In this document: one piece after another, positions 40,695 to 52,078 of the stretch | Numbering within the stretch: the stretch's first letter is position 1 | Layout of the letters: the number at the start of each line of letters is the position of its first letter | Source of the DNA: Sphaerulina vaccinii | Taxonomy: Eukaryota; Ascomycota; Dothideomycetes; Mycosphaerellales; Mycosphaerellaceae | Reading direction: 5' to 3' | Assembly: GCA_022570795.1 (NCBI GenBank) | Contig: JAKUDP010000001.1 | Coordinates: 2,480,001 to 2,544,000 of the forward strand | DNA: 64,000 bases | The notes under the pieces: model-generated | The model's database searches: none | Told to the model about the DNA's origin: nothing | What the model saw: only the letters and a program-made list of their open reading frames with translations | Made by a program: the position numbers and the translations under genes

Positions 40695-43283
40695 TCATGC
40701 AACCTCCCACTTCGCAATCCCAGAAGAACTCCACCCACATCTCCCCTTCCTCCTCTGATACTCCTGCATCGTCAACCCCCTACCATCTCTCCCATCAAAC
40801 GTCTTCAACGCAATAAGCATAACACTCTGCCCCGAACGACCCAATTGCTGCGTCGGAACATCACACCACCAAACCTCCCCATTAGTATTCAAAGGAGGTA
40901 AATTATTCTCTTTATTCTCCTTCTGCGCATCGATAAGAAGCACATACATATAAGGTAGTCCAGGACCATTCTTGACAGGATCCCAATGTGGACAGATCTT
41001 TTGGAAGCTGAAACGTACAGTAGGACCTTGTTGTGCTAGAACAATCTTATCAACGCTCGGTTTCATGGATGTCTTGGCAATGCCCTCTTTTGTTCCGGCG
41101 TCGAATAGTTGCGCTCCTGTACCGTCTTTGGGAGCGAGAGAGTATTCTTCCCATGATAGAGAGCGGCCGTCTTTGCGATATTGTTGTTGTCCGCCACCTT
41201 CGGGATAATGTGATAGGCCGAAGATGTTGTTTGACATTGTAAACCAATCAGGTTTGAAGTTCTTTTCATATTCTTGAGAATCTTTGACGTTGCCGGCTCC
41301 CCAGCATGAATCGATCAATTTCCACTCCCCGCCGTCGATCTTGACGACATTCCATGCGTGCGTGGATTTGTATGCTGGAAGAGGCTGGCCTGGTTGTAGA
41401 GGTTTGTAGCCGAAACCTTTGCTCGCACCTGTGAGGACGAAAGATTCCATTCCGGCTTTCATGGCGAGGGCAGTGAAGAGTCCGGCATAGCCTTCGCAGA
41501 CTGCGAGACCGGATTGGATGGTGCCTTGGGGTGTTGAGCCTTTTAGATTGTTGCTGAAAAAGGCTTTGGTGTCGTAGGCTATGTTGTGATGGAGCCAGGT
41601 AAAGATACTTCGGGCTTTGTCGGTATGTGATGGGAATTGTGCAGTGAGCTGATGTGCAAGCCAGCCCACATCGTGGGAGGGTATCGAGTGTCGTGGAAAG
41701 CGTGCGGCGTGTGAGTCAGGACCAGAAAAGTCGCGGCAATGTAGACACGAGTTCGTTGGTGCTGGTGGTGGCTGGGCAGGTGTAAGTGCAGCCACTGGAG
41801 CGGACAGGTTGATGCCTGCCTTTCTGGCCAGCTTCTCTATTAGCTCTTTTAGCCAGTACTCATTGGCTCCGAGCGATTTGTCGACTTCCGTGCCGTTTTC
41901 GAACATGATCAGTGTGGGCCAACATTCGATCTTATAAGCTTGAGCGATAGCCTTGTTATCATCGGTATTGATCTTGATGAATGCGATCTGGCCTGGACGC
42001 GAGTATTCCTTCGCTAAGCGTTCGTAGTCTGGCGCAAAGTTCCGGCAAGGTCCACACCAAGGGGCCCAGAAGTCCGACATTACTATTCGATGTGAGGACA
42101 AAATCTGTGAGAAATGTGCATAAGATGTGATTGCAATTGCACCAGATTGAGGAGCTGGTGCGGGAGTCGGTGATGGAACACCATTTGGCCGTGGTTTCGA
42201 TGCTTGCAAAGCCGCGAGATCTGGCTTTGAGCTGGCTGGTATTGGCGGTGGCACTCCATTAGTAGGCACGACTTCTTCCTGTCTCGATGCTGGTAGTGGA
42301 GGCGGATTGTTGGTTTCCTTATTCATGCCCCACGACAGTGCAGAGACTCGCGCTTTTGGAGGAGGAGCGAGCTCTGCTCTTACCGGCACTGGCGCTGGCT
42401 CTGGTCTCGGCAATGTTTGCTGTGTGCTTGATCTTGTAGGAAGTGGAGGCTGTGGTGCTCGAGCAGGAGGCGGCGGAGGCTGCGCTCTGGCCGGACGAGG
42501 AGCTGGCTCAATAGCCTTAGGTACTTCTGCTACAGAGTTGTTCCGCATAGGCATCGGCGGCTGAACGATAGTCTGTCTCACTGGCATAGGTGGCGGAGTA
42601 GTACCTTGCTGCACTTGAGCAACACGAGGAGTGGACTTGGTATGCCTCAGCGGTCGCACGCCATTATACTTCTTGTCGGCAGCCTCCTTCTCCTCCGCAG
42701 TACGCTTTGGAGGAAGTGCAGGAAGGCTTGAAGGATCGAAGTCAGGAGCTCTAATCTTGTACCTCTCTCCTCCAACAGACGTGTAAGACGTTGCATTGGA
42801 AATGCCAGATACCGATGACCTTGCTGTGGCTACCGAACTCGTCGAGTCGTTGGATCCACGCCTACTGAGAGCATACTCGGGTTGAGAAGGTGCCTCCGAA
42901 GGCCGTCTCGGAGGGAGTGCCGGTGATGGCCCAGATGGAGTCCGTCCAGGTAGAACTGGTGCTTGCGATGACTCTGTAGAAGTCCTAGCAGGAAGAGGAG
43001 GCCTTGAAGGTGCTGTGCCATTTGATCGTCCTTCATCGGGCATATTCCCTACAGGTCTGCTTGCAGACGGTGCCCCATCGTTGGTAGGTGGAACACTTGA
43101 AGCTTGCGACCGATTTGGTCTTGCTGGCACATTTGGTCTAGGTGGTGGAGGAGGCCTTGGTCTTTGCACGCCGGAGCCTGTACTATTTGTCGTCTTATGA
43201 TAGGTTTGTGGCTGATGAACGGGAATATCGCCACCAGCGTTCTGAAGCTTTAGCGCCGCTATGCGCTCTTGTATCGAGCCCAT
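40695..43283 (-). CDS. Thioredoxin-transglutaminase-like fusion protein with Pro-rich N-terminus
   Basis: Single exon; 862 residues from the ATG at 43283. Residues 1-10 (MGSIQERIAAL) and the Pro/Ser/Arg-rich region to about 375 look like an SH3-ligand-rich tail. A thioredoxin domain spans about 385-490 with an intact WCGPC redox centre near 409 and the cis-Pro WPTLIMF. A conserved cysteine pair (CLHCRDFSGPD) precedes a transglutaminase-like domain with Cys near 596 (GLAVCEGYAGLF), His near 642 (STHAWNVV) and Asp near 658 (LIDSCWGAG), so the triad is complete. The transglutaminase-like part resembles fungal cytokinesis proteins of the Cyk3 group. The active-site residues suggest both modules could work; the substrate is unknown. 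The gene converges on LSM3. Confidence 0.82.
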   Translation of the reverse strand: MGSIQERIAALKLQNAGGDIPVHQPQTYHKTTNSTGSGVQRPRPPPPPRPNVPARPNRSQASSVPPTNDGAPSASRPVGNMPDEGRSNGTAPSRPPLPARTSTESSQAPVLPGRTPSGPSPALPPRRPSEAPSQPEYALSRRGSNDSTSSVATARSSVSGISNATSYTSVGGERYKIRAPDFDPSSLPALPPKRTAEEKEAADKKYNGVRPLRHTKSTPRVAQVQQGTTPPPMPVRQTIVQPPMPMRNNSVAEVPKAIEPAPRPARAQPPPPPARAPQPPLPTRSSTQQTLPRPEPAPVPVRAELAPPPKARVSALSWGMNKETNNPPPLPASRQEEVVPTNGVPPPIPASSKPDLAALQASKPRPNGVPSPTPAPAPQSGAIAITSYAHFSQILSSHRIVMSDFWAPWCGPCRNFAPDYERLAKEYSRPGQIAFIKINTDDNKAIAQAYKIECWPTLIMFENGTEVDKSLGANEYWLKELIEKLARKAGINLSAPVAALTPAQPPPAPTNSCLHCRDFSGPDSHAARFPRHSIPSHDVGWLAHQLTAQFPSHTDKARSIFTWLHHNIAYDTKAFFSNNLKGSTPQGTIQSGLAVCEGYAGLFTALAMKAGMESFVLTGASKGFGYKPLQPGQPLPAYKSTHAWNVVKIDGGEWKLIDSCWGAGNVKDSQEYEKNFKPDWFTMSNNIFGLSHYPEGGGQQQYRKDGRSLSWEEYSLAPKDGTGAQLFDAGTKEGIAKTSMKPSVDKIVLAQQGPTVRFSFQKICPHWDPVKNGPGLPYMYVLLIDAQKENKENNLPPLNTNGEVWWCDVPTQQLGRSGQSVMLIALKTFDGRDGRGLTMQEYQRRKGRCGWSSSGIAKWEVA

Positions 43284-44256
43284 CTTGTCCAGCAATTAGG
43301 TCCTCAGAAGAAAATGAAGTAATGACAGTGCGTAACGAACGAGTAAAGGTGGAGACCTGAAGGTGTCTGCTCAGTTGCACAGCCTTCCTGGCTCCTCGGC
43401 CTTTTTGACTTTGGATTTGTAGCAGAACACGCAAACTTGACCTTTCAGCTGTGCCACTGATAGGCGCTAAAGCGATCCTTCGAGGCATCAACCCTTCACG
43501 TGATTACGAGGAGCATGTCGCAAAGTCAAGTCTGGCCTTCGATGAATGCATTCCGGTGAAGATGTGGATTTTGATGAGATGTTGTTGGTGAGTCGCGCGG
43601 TTGGGACCTTTGGTTGACCTCACATGGAAAAATGTGGGGCAGAAGCGAATTGGGTCAGGTACAACACAAGACAATGGTTCTCCGTCAGGAACCAGGAGCA
43701 TGACACGTGGCAATGAGTATTGGTTGATGGGGTTTGCCTTTGCATTCAGACTACACAATTTTGTCGAAATAACAGATGAACTCTTCACCAGCAGTATCAC
43801 CTGACCATTCTTCCGCCGACCTCACAGAAGCTCTATTCTTCGCCAGTTTCCTTAGCTTTTACCGCCACGCCGAGTATAGATTCGTGCTCGTTGAGCTCTG
43901 CACACATTTCCGCCCTTCCTTCGTTCTTGTTCCCATTCGAAAGTCAAACTCATTCTTCTATTGCCGGAAGCACAGTGGACATATGAAAAGTCATACCATC
44001 ATTAGCAGCATCCTCCCACACGCAAACAACGCATTTGATCCAGTATCTCTCTTTTTCGTCCTCAGTTTTGATGTATAAATGGAGCTGTGGCTGGACATCG
44101 CTCCATGCGCTCACCCGGAGGAAGTGTCTTCAGGGAGTGTTGTGCTCAGCTGTAGCATGCTCCTCTCGTGCCACTCACTGCTAGACCTGACTTGTAGAGC
44201 CAGTGAAGGTGCCCAGTCGCCAAAGGTAAAGTCGATAATGAGCTTCGATGGTGCCG
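43284..44256. other. Intergenic region between fusion gene and Zn2Cys6 gene
   Basis: Nearly 1 kb: promoter of the fusion gene on the left and 3' region of the Zn2Cys6 gene on the right. A plus frame of 100 codons (43776-44078) has no motif. No gene is supported. Confidence 0.4.
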
Positions 44257-46325
44257 CTATCGCTTGCGCTTCTTATCCGCGTTGGGAATAGCAGGAGCCA
44301 GGAAAGTGCTCTTCATGCTGTGCATGTGGTGTGTAGGCGGCGACATGTCGTCGATAGCGTTCTCAACCTCACTCTTCTTGATAGTGACTCCCATATGGCG
44401 CCCATAGCGGCCCTTGCGACCATTGCCTTCGTCCTCGCTGACACATTGGTCAGCTCCGAGGCCAGCATCCTTGCAACGACCGCATGGACGTTGGCGGTCG
44501 CAGCCTTTCTTGCTCTTGCGGCATCGCTGACAGCGAGGCTTGGAAGACAGATCTTCTTCGTCGATTCCAAGCTGGTGCTGGAAGTTGATGGTCGATGCGA
44601 CAGACGCCTTGCGCGACTGCGTTTGCGAAGTCAAAGACGCCGGGGACATTGGCACCTTGATGCGGCCTGCCGATGGCTTCTTGGGCTTCGCAGACATCGA
44701 GAGCTGACGAGGCTTGCTGACCTTGCCCATGGAAATTGGTCTGCTCTTCTTGAAAGACTTCCCTTGTCCGTCAATATCCATACCATCACTGCCAAAGTTA
44801 CCATCACGCTGGTCTTCGTACTCTTCACCGCTGGTGCCATCACTTGGCAGCTCATTCATGACACGCTGCTTCTTTCTAGCAGGACCCATCTCTTCCTTGG
44901 GGAATGCTGGCACCATTGGCAGCTTGGATTCCTCTTCCTCTTCTTCGTCCACTTCGCTTCCCTCATCAGATGAGGCGGCGTCAGCTTTACCACTAAGCGC
45001 ATCGTCGATAGTGGAGGTCGAAGTTCTTCCGTGAGAGAACGCAGTCGGATCGCCGAGTCTCATGAGCTGCAAGGCGACATCCTCGTCAGAGATCACACTG
45101 CCTATGGTAGGATCAGGAGTCGGCAGAACACCATTCGAGTTGCGGTGCGACGAGTAGCTCGCACCACTGAGTCGGCTGCCACGTAGCTGTCTGCTTGGCT
45201 GTTGATAGCCGTTCTGATATGGATTCGTCGGGAACGGAGGCTGCATGTTGCCAAAGCCATTGCTGTAACTTTGAGGCGACGGCAGAGGTTGCTGGTACGA
45301 GAACGTCTGCTGGTTGGAGTATGCATACGGCGAAGCCATATTGGGACCCGAGCGACGCTGAGGCGAGATTGAAGATATAGAGGTACTCATAGGCACCTGA
45401 GGCGGAACAAAGAGAGGCAGTTCCTAGACAGGTCAGTTCCATATCCTCACAATGCGTGGGCTATCCTTACCGAGCTCTCGAATGCTCGCTTCCTGCGACC
45501 TCCCTCGACGATGTTGTCGACAGTGATCTCAGCCTTGATCTCCTCTACCTTGGAGCGCCTCGAACTAGCGACTGAGCCATTGTCGTTATCCGCACTACTG
45601 TACCCATCGTTCTCACCATTTTGACTATGATCCTTGCTCTTGGTTCTGTGCACCTTTGGCTTAGCGCCAGGCGCGACAGAAGCACTGCGCCGACCAAGCT
45701 CTGACTGTGGAGACACGCTACGAACTCCAGCAGATCGAGCAGCAGATCTGGAAGGCGAGTGTCCATTGCTGTGCGTTGGTGGGCGCATCTCGAACGGTGC
45801 GCCCAGGGTTGGCCTCTTGGGAGAAGCAGAGTCTCTCGTATGGTCGCTGACAGTAGCAGGAGGCGCTGCGACTGTCCTGACGTAGACAGTCATGTCATTG
45901 TCAAAGTTATCGCATGCTGCGATGATGCTGATGCCTTCTTCGTTTTCGAAGCTGACACCATACTCATACAGGCCATAGAAGTTCTTGACAGTGGTGATGA
46001 TCGATTCTGTCGTATCATGCGGCGAGATCATGACGCGCATAGGTAATCTAGCCTGTATGCGTGGATCCTTCTGGTCTATAAGCCTGAAGACAACATGTTT
46101 CTGGCCCTTCTTGGCAGGTGATCCTCGAGGGTACCCGGAGGGAGCGGCAGTACTATGCTGGCCTCGCAAAGAGCGGTGGGTGTTGCCAGTGTTATGTCTT
46201 GTGTCATGTTGTGGTTCCGAACCTGATGTGCCATTACGGGTTGAATGGTGGTGGTTCTGCCTCCTCATATCGCCTGCTCCGGCAGTATCTTGGCCACCAT
46301 TGGATAACATGCGTCCAAGATCCAT
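44257..46325 (-). CDS. Zn2Cys6 transcription regulator with C-terminal zinc cluster
   Basis: Exons 46325-45471 and 45423-44257 (47-nt intron, GTAAGG donor, TAG acceptor) encode 673 residues. Residues about 75-155 form a beta-grasp/PB1-like segment (KHVVFRLIDQKDPRIQARLP, then ITTVKNFYGLYEYGVSFENEEG). A conserved block bridges the exon junction (ITVDNIVEGGRRKRAFESS, then ELPLFVPPQVP). An acidic region follows. The binuclear zinc cluster lies near residues 583-612: C-x2-C-x6-C-x5-C-x2-C-x9-C (RCQRCRKSKKGCDRQRPC...). Most fungal zinc-cluster regulators carry this motif at the N-terminus, so the C-terminal place is unusual. There is no fungal_trans middle region. Target genes are unknown. Confidence 0.8.
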
Positions 46326-47247
46326 ATTCTTGCTTTATGAGCCTCCTGACGCTCTGATAAGATATACTGATATATGAAGGCCGTATTGGGAACTAATAGG
46401 TGTTGTGACGTTGGAGTGCGCCAACCTCGCTGTCGCTGGCGCAAAGGAGGGCGGACGGGCTTAGAGCGGCGACGATGTGTAGGCGAACGACGGGTACTGC
46501 AGCCACTCTGGTCAGTCATTGCGCTCTCGTACGGTCGCGAACATCTCGGCGACTCGAGGAGAAGTGGTCGTGGGTAGGTAGAGGCTGCAGAAAGGGATGG
46601 GCGAGCGGTCTGGCAGAGGACCAGGCGATCGAGGGCAGCGATGTTGAGGATGTGATATTGGGGGCATTAGTCGTCGGTATTGAGCACTCTGGCACTTACC
46701 TGAGTCCTTGATGTGTATGAGCAGCCAACTGATGACTGTTTGATGGGTGTCGTCAACTCAGGTGGTCAACCTAGTCGTCGCCAGTTGAGGTATCCGGGAC
46801 AGCGGCCCACAGGCGCTCGGGCGGACTGGGTAAGATGAAAGAAGGCTAGCTCTGCGTATGCAGTACACACAAGCAAGCGCACAAGATAGGACAGTCACTG
46901 CCAACACCGGTAACCGACGTAGGCCAGGTTAAAGATGTCGACTTGGTGTGAAGAAGGAAAGCAAAGGTGCGGGACTAGAACCATGCCTCCACTTTGTTGC
47001 CCGTGCTCCCACAACTTCCTGGATTGCGATCACGATACTGCTGCACACCTTGTACGTTGAGAGTCATACATTGTTCCGATTCTATTTACTATTCGGGCTT
47101 CTTTTTCTTAAGCAGGCTGGAGCATGCGATTGAGACGATATAGCCGCCACTTGCATTCGAACGTAGAGACATGGGACGGCACCAGCCAGATTCCAGTCGT
47201 ACGGCACAGACAACTGGGAGTACTAGTTATCATTCCGCACGATCAAG
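46326..47247. other. Upstream region of the Zn2Cys6 gene
   Basis: A promoter and probable long leader; no coding frame with motifs. Small plus-strand frames at 46374-46711 are antisense to the expected leader. Confidence 0.35.
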
Positions 47248-47530
47248 ATGTCATCCCACCCGCTCAAGCGCAAAGCAAAGCAACAGCGCCAATTGACAGC
47301 GAAACATTAGCTGCATACTCCAAGCCAGCGAGATACGCCAGACTGCCAAAGACGCACGCTCAGGGCCGAAGGACGACTTCGCGCTCCAATCACAGCTCAC
47401 CAACATTGCAGATCGGCCGGTATACTGCACACACGGTAGCGCCGTTGTGTCTGCTGATGATAGCCAATACGGAAGCAAGAATATGGTTGCTTCACTCGAT
47501 CTCATGAGCGACCTTGATGAGAGACAATGA
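47248..47530 (+). pseudogene. Possible small gene with one frameshift
   Basis: An ATG at 47248 begins MSSHPLKRKAKQQRQLTAKH and stops at TAG. The overlapping next frame then reads a coherent segment (SCILQASEIRQTAKDARSG, then DDFALQSQLTNIADRPVYC and NMVASLDLMSDLDERQ) to TGA at 47530. Dropping one A from the GCGAAACATT run would join the two. The acidic, leucine-spaced end resembles a real protein. It could be a young pseudogene, a sequencing error, or an alternatively read small gene. No family is recognised. Confidence 0.28.
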
Positions 47531-48885
47531 TGTCGCAAACTGAGAATGCAGCGATCAGACTAGGTGTGGCAGCCGACTGTTTCCGTGGGATGCGTATTCG
47601 TGCTTATTCCGGCCTGGTTGGATGGCAGGGCAGCAACTCGTGGTTCTGTGCTGCCACGCAGGATCCTCGATTCGAACTGCTCACTTCCATTAGGCGAATG
47701 CGTAAAAGAATGCAAAAGAACAGAAGTGCCTCCCCGCTGTCTCGATAGCGTTGCCGTGCATTGGTCACACAAGACGATGTGCATCTTGCATCTACCCTTG
47801 TACGCATGAGCACTCGTAGCGCGATATCAACCTACCCACGCATACGTGTTTCCTGTGTCCGCCGAAGACGGCATGATAAGTAGTAGTGAGCTGTCCTCGG
47901 ATCGCTTCTAAAGGCGAGTTCTAGGTACGTCTTTTTGAGAGGGGTCTTGTCTAGCTTCGCCAACTCGATTTGCGGTGTCAGTTTGAGCCGCTCCGCTCGC
48001 CGAAAGTTGTGGAGTTTGAAACTGTCCACTCCCAGTCGCAGCGACAGGCTCTCGATGCACGATGCCGACCGACCGACAGCGCATCAGGCACTAAGATGTC
48101 GCGCACACCGCCAGGTTGTCAGAGAAACCCCAGGAAGTCGTGTATAAGCATAAGCAGCTGTATATGGGTAACGTCCAATGTAGGTGTGGTCTCGTCATCT
48201 CATCACGTGGAGCGTGTATGAAGCGCGATTCGAAGACGAAGAATGCAGCGCGTCCATGCGATAGAGCCGAAATGTATGTTATGCATTTTACATGCCGGCG
48301 CATCATAAATCGCGACGATAGCCATTTTCGCAAGTGGCCAGAGAGCTTTTTCGCAATATTTAAGGTGTGTCGAAGACATGTTGCAGATGTTCGAGTGTAT
48401 TGTCTGGTTGAAGTTGTGGTTTGGAAGACGTGAAGGCCGAGTGACGTTCATCGTTGCTCCGAGCAGTCTTGGCTGCTGCGGAAAGTACGGGAAGACCCAC
48501 TAGCGTTAGTTCCTTCCTAACTTGTTGTGTTTATTGTTTCGATCTGCGTCTAGCTAGCGAGCTGTCTGGCAGGAGTTGTGTGCATACCACCAACGACATA
48601 ACTAACATCAGCAGCGACATCAAGCAGCAATACGCCCAACGCGCCGACCGGCTTCTGGACGACTTGCGGGAGAATCTTCGAGCTCGAGTCGCGTACTGCA
48701 GATGTTGGTACCTGCATCTCGACCTCGCCGGTAGCTTGCAGATTCGCATTGGAGACGACCGAAAACAACTACGCGACTTTACTGGAATATCACGCAACAA
48801 CACCTGCTCGCAGTACGAGCAGAGCACTCTCGTGGCCGAGTCACAGAACTGCGAGTAGCGCGATCATATCATCACCAATACAGCA
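47531..48885. other. Upstream region of the B-type cyclin gene
   Basis: About 1.35 kb containing the cyclin promoter and a probable long leader. Several open frames overlap on plus (such as 48454-48858) but have no motifs; upstream ORFs in the leader are likely. No repeats were noticed. Confidence 0.35.
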
Positions 48886-50891
48886 ATGGACGCGAAGGTA
48901 AGACATTCACCGGCGCTCACTTCCACTCAACAGCACCTCACACACTCTCCATTTGCTGCACTCACCACTCACCTTGTGCCTCATCCACCTCTGCACTCAT
49001 CACAGGCACTCACTGGTAGCCTATCAGACACAGCGAATAGCTCACCTGCGGTCATCACACGCCGCTGTCACTCACAGCTGCTCATACAATGGAGCTCAAG
49101 TCGGCTGTCCGCAATATTCACAACGAATGATTGACACAACTACTGACACTGCGTTCACAGCCCCAACGACCAGTCTCACGCGTGATGCGCATCTACGATG
49201 AGAACATGCCACCAGCACAACCGACCGGTCTGGCAGGCAAGACACTGCACCAACGACACAAATCCACATCCAACATCCACCTCAAGAAGCAGATCCTTGG
49301 CGAGACGAACGCCAACTCGAAGATGTCGCATAAGGACGACTCTGAAATCGGCAAGACCTCTCCGGGAACGCTCAAGTACGTGCAAGAGCAGGCTGTCGTC
49401 GCCGCCGCTCCGATGCAGCGTCCAGCAGTGCGGCCACTCGGGCAGAAGAGCAGTAATATGCAGATGGCAGGTGCCACAACGAAGTCAGAAGAGCCAGTGC
49501 AGAGAAAGATTGCCCCGAAGAAGAGCACAAAGGTTCTGAGAGATGTCGTGCCAGCCATACAGTTAGATATGGACACCAGGATGCCCAATGCCCCATCACA
49601 ACTCCCCGCCGCTCACGCAGGGTCAGATGCTCTTCCACAGTCTTATGCCGCCCAGCGTCAGGAGATCCACGCCGTCGAGACTGTGCCGCTGCGCGATCGT
49701 GACTCTGCCATCGGTCTTCGGTCACAGGTGCAACCCATCGTGCCAGTCATCGTGCCCCAACATCAACAGCAGCAATTATACCTGCAAACCCAACAACCAC
49801 AAGTCACCCAATACCACAACTCCACTCCGGTAACTGAGCATTACGACGAATACGACGACGATGATCAGGACTACATGACTGCGAAGTCCTTCGGCATGTG
49901 CGACCCAACTACCGGAGAGGTCACCACCATCTTCAATCCTCAACAGACGCAGAAGGCTGCCGTGGAGATTGCCGAAGCCAAAGATTATGTCGACGCAACT
50001 CGCACAGTCGAAGACATTGAAGACGAGCAGTGGGATACTTCGATGGTTGCCGAGTATGGTGACGAGATCTTCGACTACATGCGAGAGATGGAGCAACGCA
50101 TGTCACCAAACCCTTTCTACATGGAGATGCAGGCAGAGATCCAGTGGTCGATGCGTGGCGTTCTCATAGATTGGGTCGTCCAAGTTCACCAGCGCTTCAA
50201 CCTGCTGCCGGAGACCCTCTTCCTTACAATCAACTACATTGATCGCTTCTTGTCGTGCAAGGTCGTCTCGCTGGGGAAGCTACAGCTCGTTGGCGCCACT
50301 GCCATCTTCGTGGCCTCGAAGTATGAAGAGGTTAACTGCCCTACTATCGCCGAGATCATCTACATGGTGGACAACGGGTACACCGCCGAGGAGCTGCTCA
50401 AGGCCGAGCGCTTCATGCTGAGTATGCTTCAGTTCGAACTGGGATGGCCAGGACCAATGAGCTTCCTCCGCCGCATCAGCAAAGCCGACGACTACGATCT
50501 GGAGACACGAACCTTGGCCAAGTACTTCCTGGAGGTCACCATAATGGATGAGCGTTTCGTGGGTTGCAAGCCTAGCTTCCTCGCTGCAGGAGCACACTGC
50601 ATGGCTCGCCTCATGCTGCGCAAGGGAGACTGGAGCAAGGCCCACGTCTACTATTCCAACTACACTTTCCGCCAGCTCCACAAGCTTCTCTGGGCCATGC
50701 TGGAATGCTGTCAGGACGCTCAGAAGCACCACAGCGCCGTCTTCGACAAGTACATGGACAAGCGGTACAAGCGTGCATCTACCTTCGTCAAGGCGGAGGT
50801 TCTCAAAGGCTTCGCCTTGCCATTCCTCAAGCCAATCAGCAGCAGCTTCGCCACTTTGGGCGCACAGGACCCTAGCTGGCAGCAGCAGTAG
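48886..50891 (+). CDS. G2/mitotic B-type cyclin (NimE/Cdc13/Clb type)
   Basis: A 12-nt first exon (48886-48897, MDAK) is joined across a 263-nt intron (GTAAGA donor, CACAG acceptor) to 49161-50891; 580 residues. The N-terminal half is disordered and Gln/Pro-rich. A KKQILGETNAN segment near residue 50 is the only destruction-box-like site, with Lys where Arg is usual. The cyclin box begins near residue 322 with MRGVLIDWVVQVHQRFNLLP and includes LQLVGATAIFVASKYEEVNCPTI, the cyclin signature. A second cyclin fold follows (LAKYFLEVTIMDERFVGCKPS). B-type cyclins activate Cdk1 for mitotic entry. The start choice depends on the tiny exon; an internal Met (MRIYDENMPP) is an alternative. Confidence 0.88.
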
Positions 50892-52078
50892 TCTCTTGAC
50901 AGCACCACAGAGTCCGGTGTTTGTGTACCGTAAGTCAGTTTGCTGCTCTCGAGTCCGCCACAGCACTAATCAGTCTTCCAGTTCTCTTGCTTTGGCAATT
51001 TGACACTCGTTCTAAGACACAAGAGCTTCTTGCTGCTTGAAGCCTAGCACTCCAGATTCCGAGGCTAGGTTTATTCTTCGATGGCGCATTGGGTGTTTGC
51101 TTATTCGACGAGTGCGACGATCTGAACGACGAAATGAACCGATTACTCTTCGACTTGTCCGGTTTTGTTCTGATGGATACCTTTTTCTTTGTGTGGTATG
51201 TTGCATCATCATCCTTCCCTTGCACCACTGTGACGGCGACGGCAGCAGCAGGCGTTAGGTAGATGCAGACTAGTACTCAGCTCACTGGAGTTATGGAGGT
51301 GGTAATACAGAAAAGGAGTGACGCAGCGGCTCCAATAGCGATGGAGCATCCACGACCAAGAAGGTCAAGCATAGAGGGCGTTCAAGCATGGCTATACCAC
51401 TGTCACCATTGGGCGTTGATAGGGTTGGGTAGCATGGAAAATGGAAAGCATAAGAAACAAAGTGAATGACGCCTTTTTGTTTGTTCAACAAACAGCACCA
51501 TCGGCGTTGACGTAGGGCACGAGGTAGGTTTTCCATCCCTTCGCCGAGACGGAACCCCAATCGCTATACTCACCCATTTTTAGCTATAGGGAGGGATCAT
51601 CCGCCATGCATATGCATATGCCCCACAATAAAACTCGCCATTCGGATCTTCGTCAGCGCGAAGCTGCAGTGAGACGCGTTCAGTTCCTGCATGATTTTCC
51701 GAACTGCACCATGCTCGGCCCATAGTATTGCGGACATCCTTCATCTACATTATCGCAAAGCTGGTGCCAGCAACACTTGCATAAAGCACTCTCGACTCGC
51801 GGATCCCCACCAGCATGCCGGAACTCTTCTTCGGTGCCGGCTTAGTTTCAAGTATCAGAGTGATCGCTGATATGAGTTTACACGATGTCAGCTAATCGAG
51901 AAACGGTAATACTTTCGCAGACTCATCAGAACATTTGCTTCTTGTTCTTCTACCACTGATCTCCGGACCACAGCTTCAACTTTACGGACCTAGCACAACT
52001 TCAATCAGTAAGACCTCTTTACACGCATCACTGGACTTCTGCTAATCATCCTGCAGCACACTCTCGCCAACTACCACG
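50892..52078. other. Intergenic region between cyclin and SDR genes
   Basis: About 1.2 kb. The first 400 bases are the cyclin 3' region; the last 150 are a CT/CA-rich leader of the SDR gene. Nothing else is supported. A GCATATGCATATGC palindromic tract lies near 51607. Confidence 0.4.
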
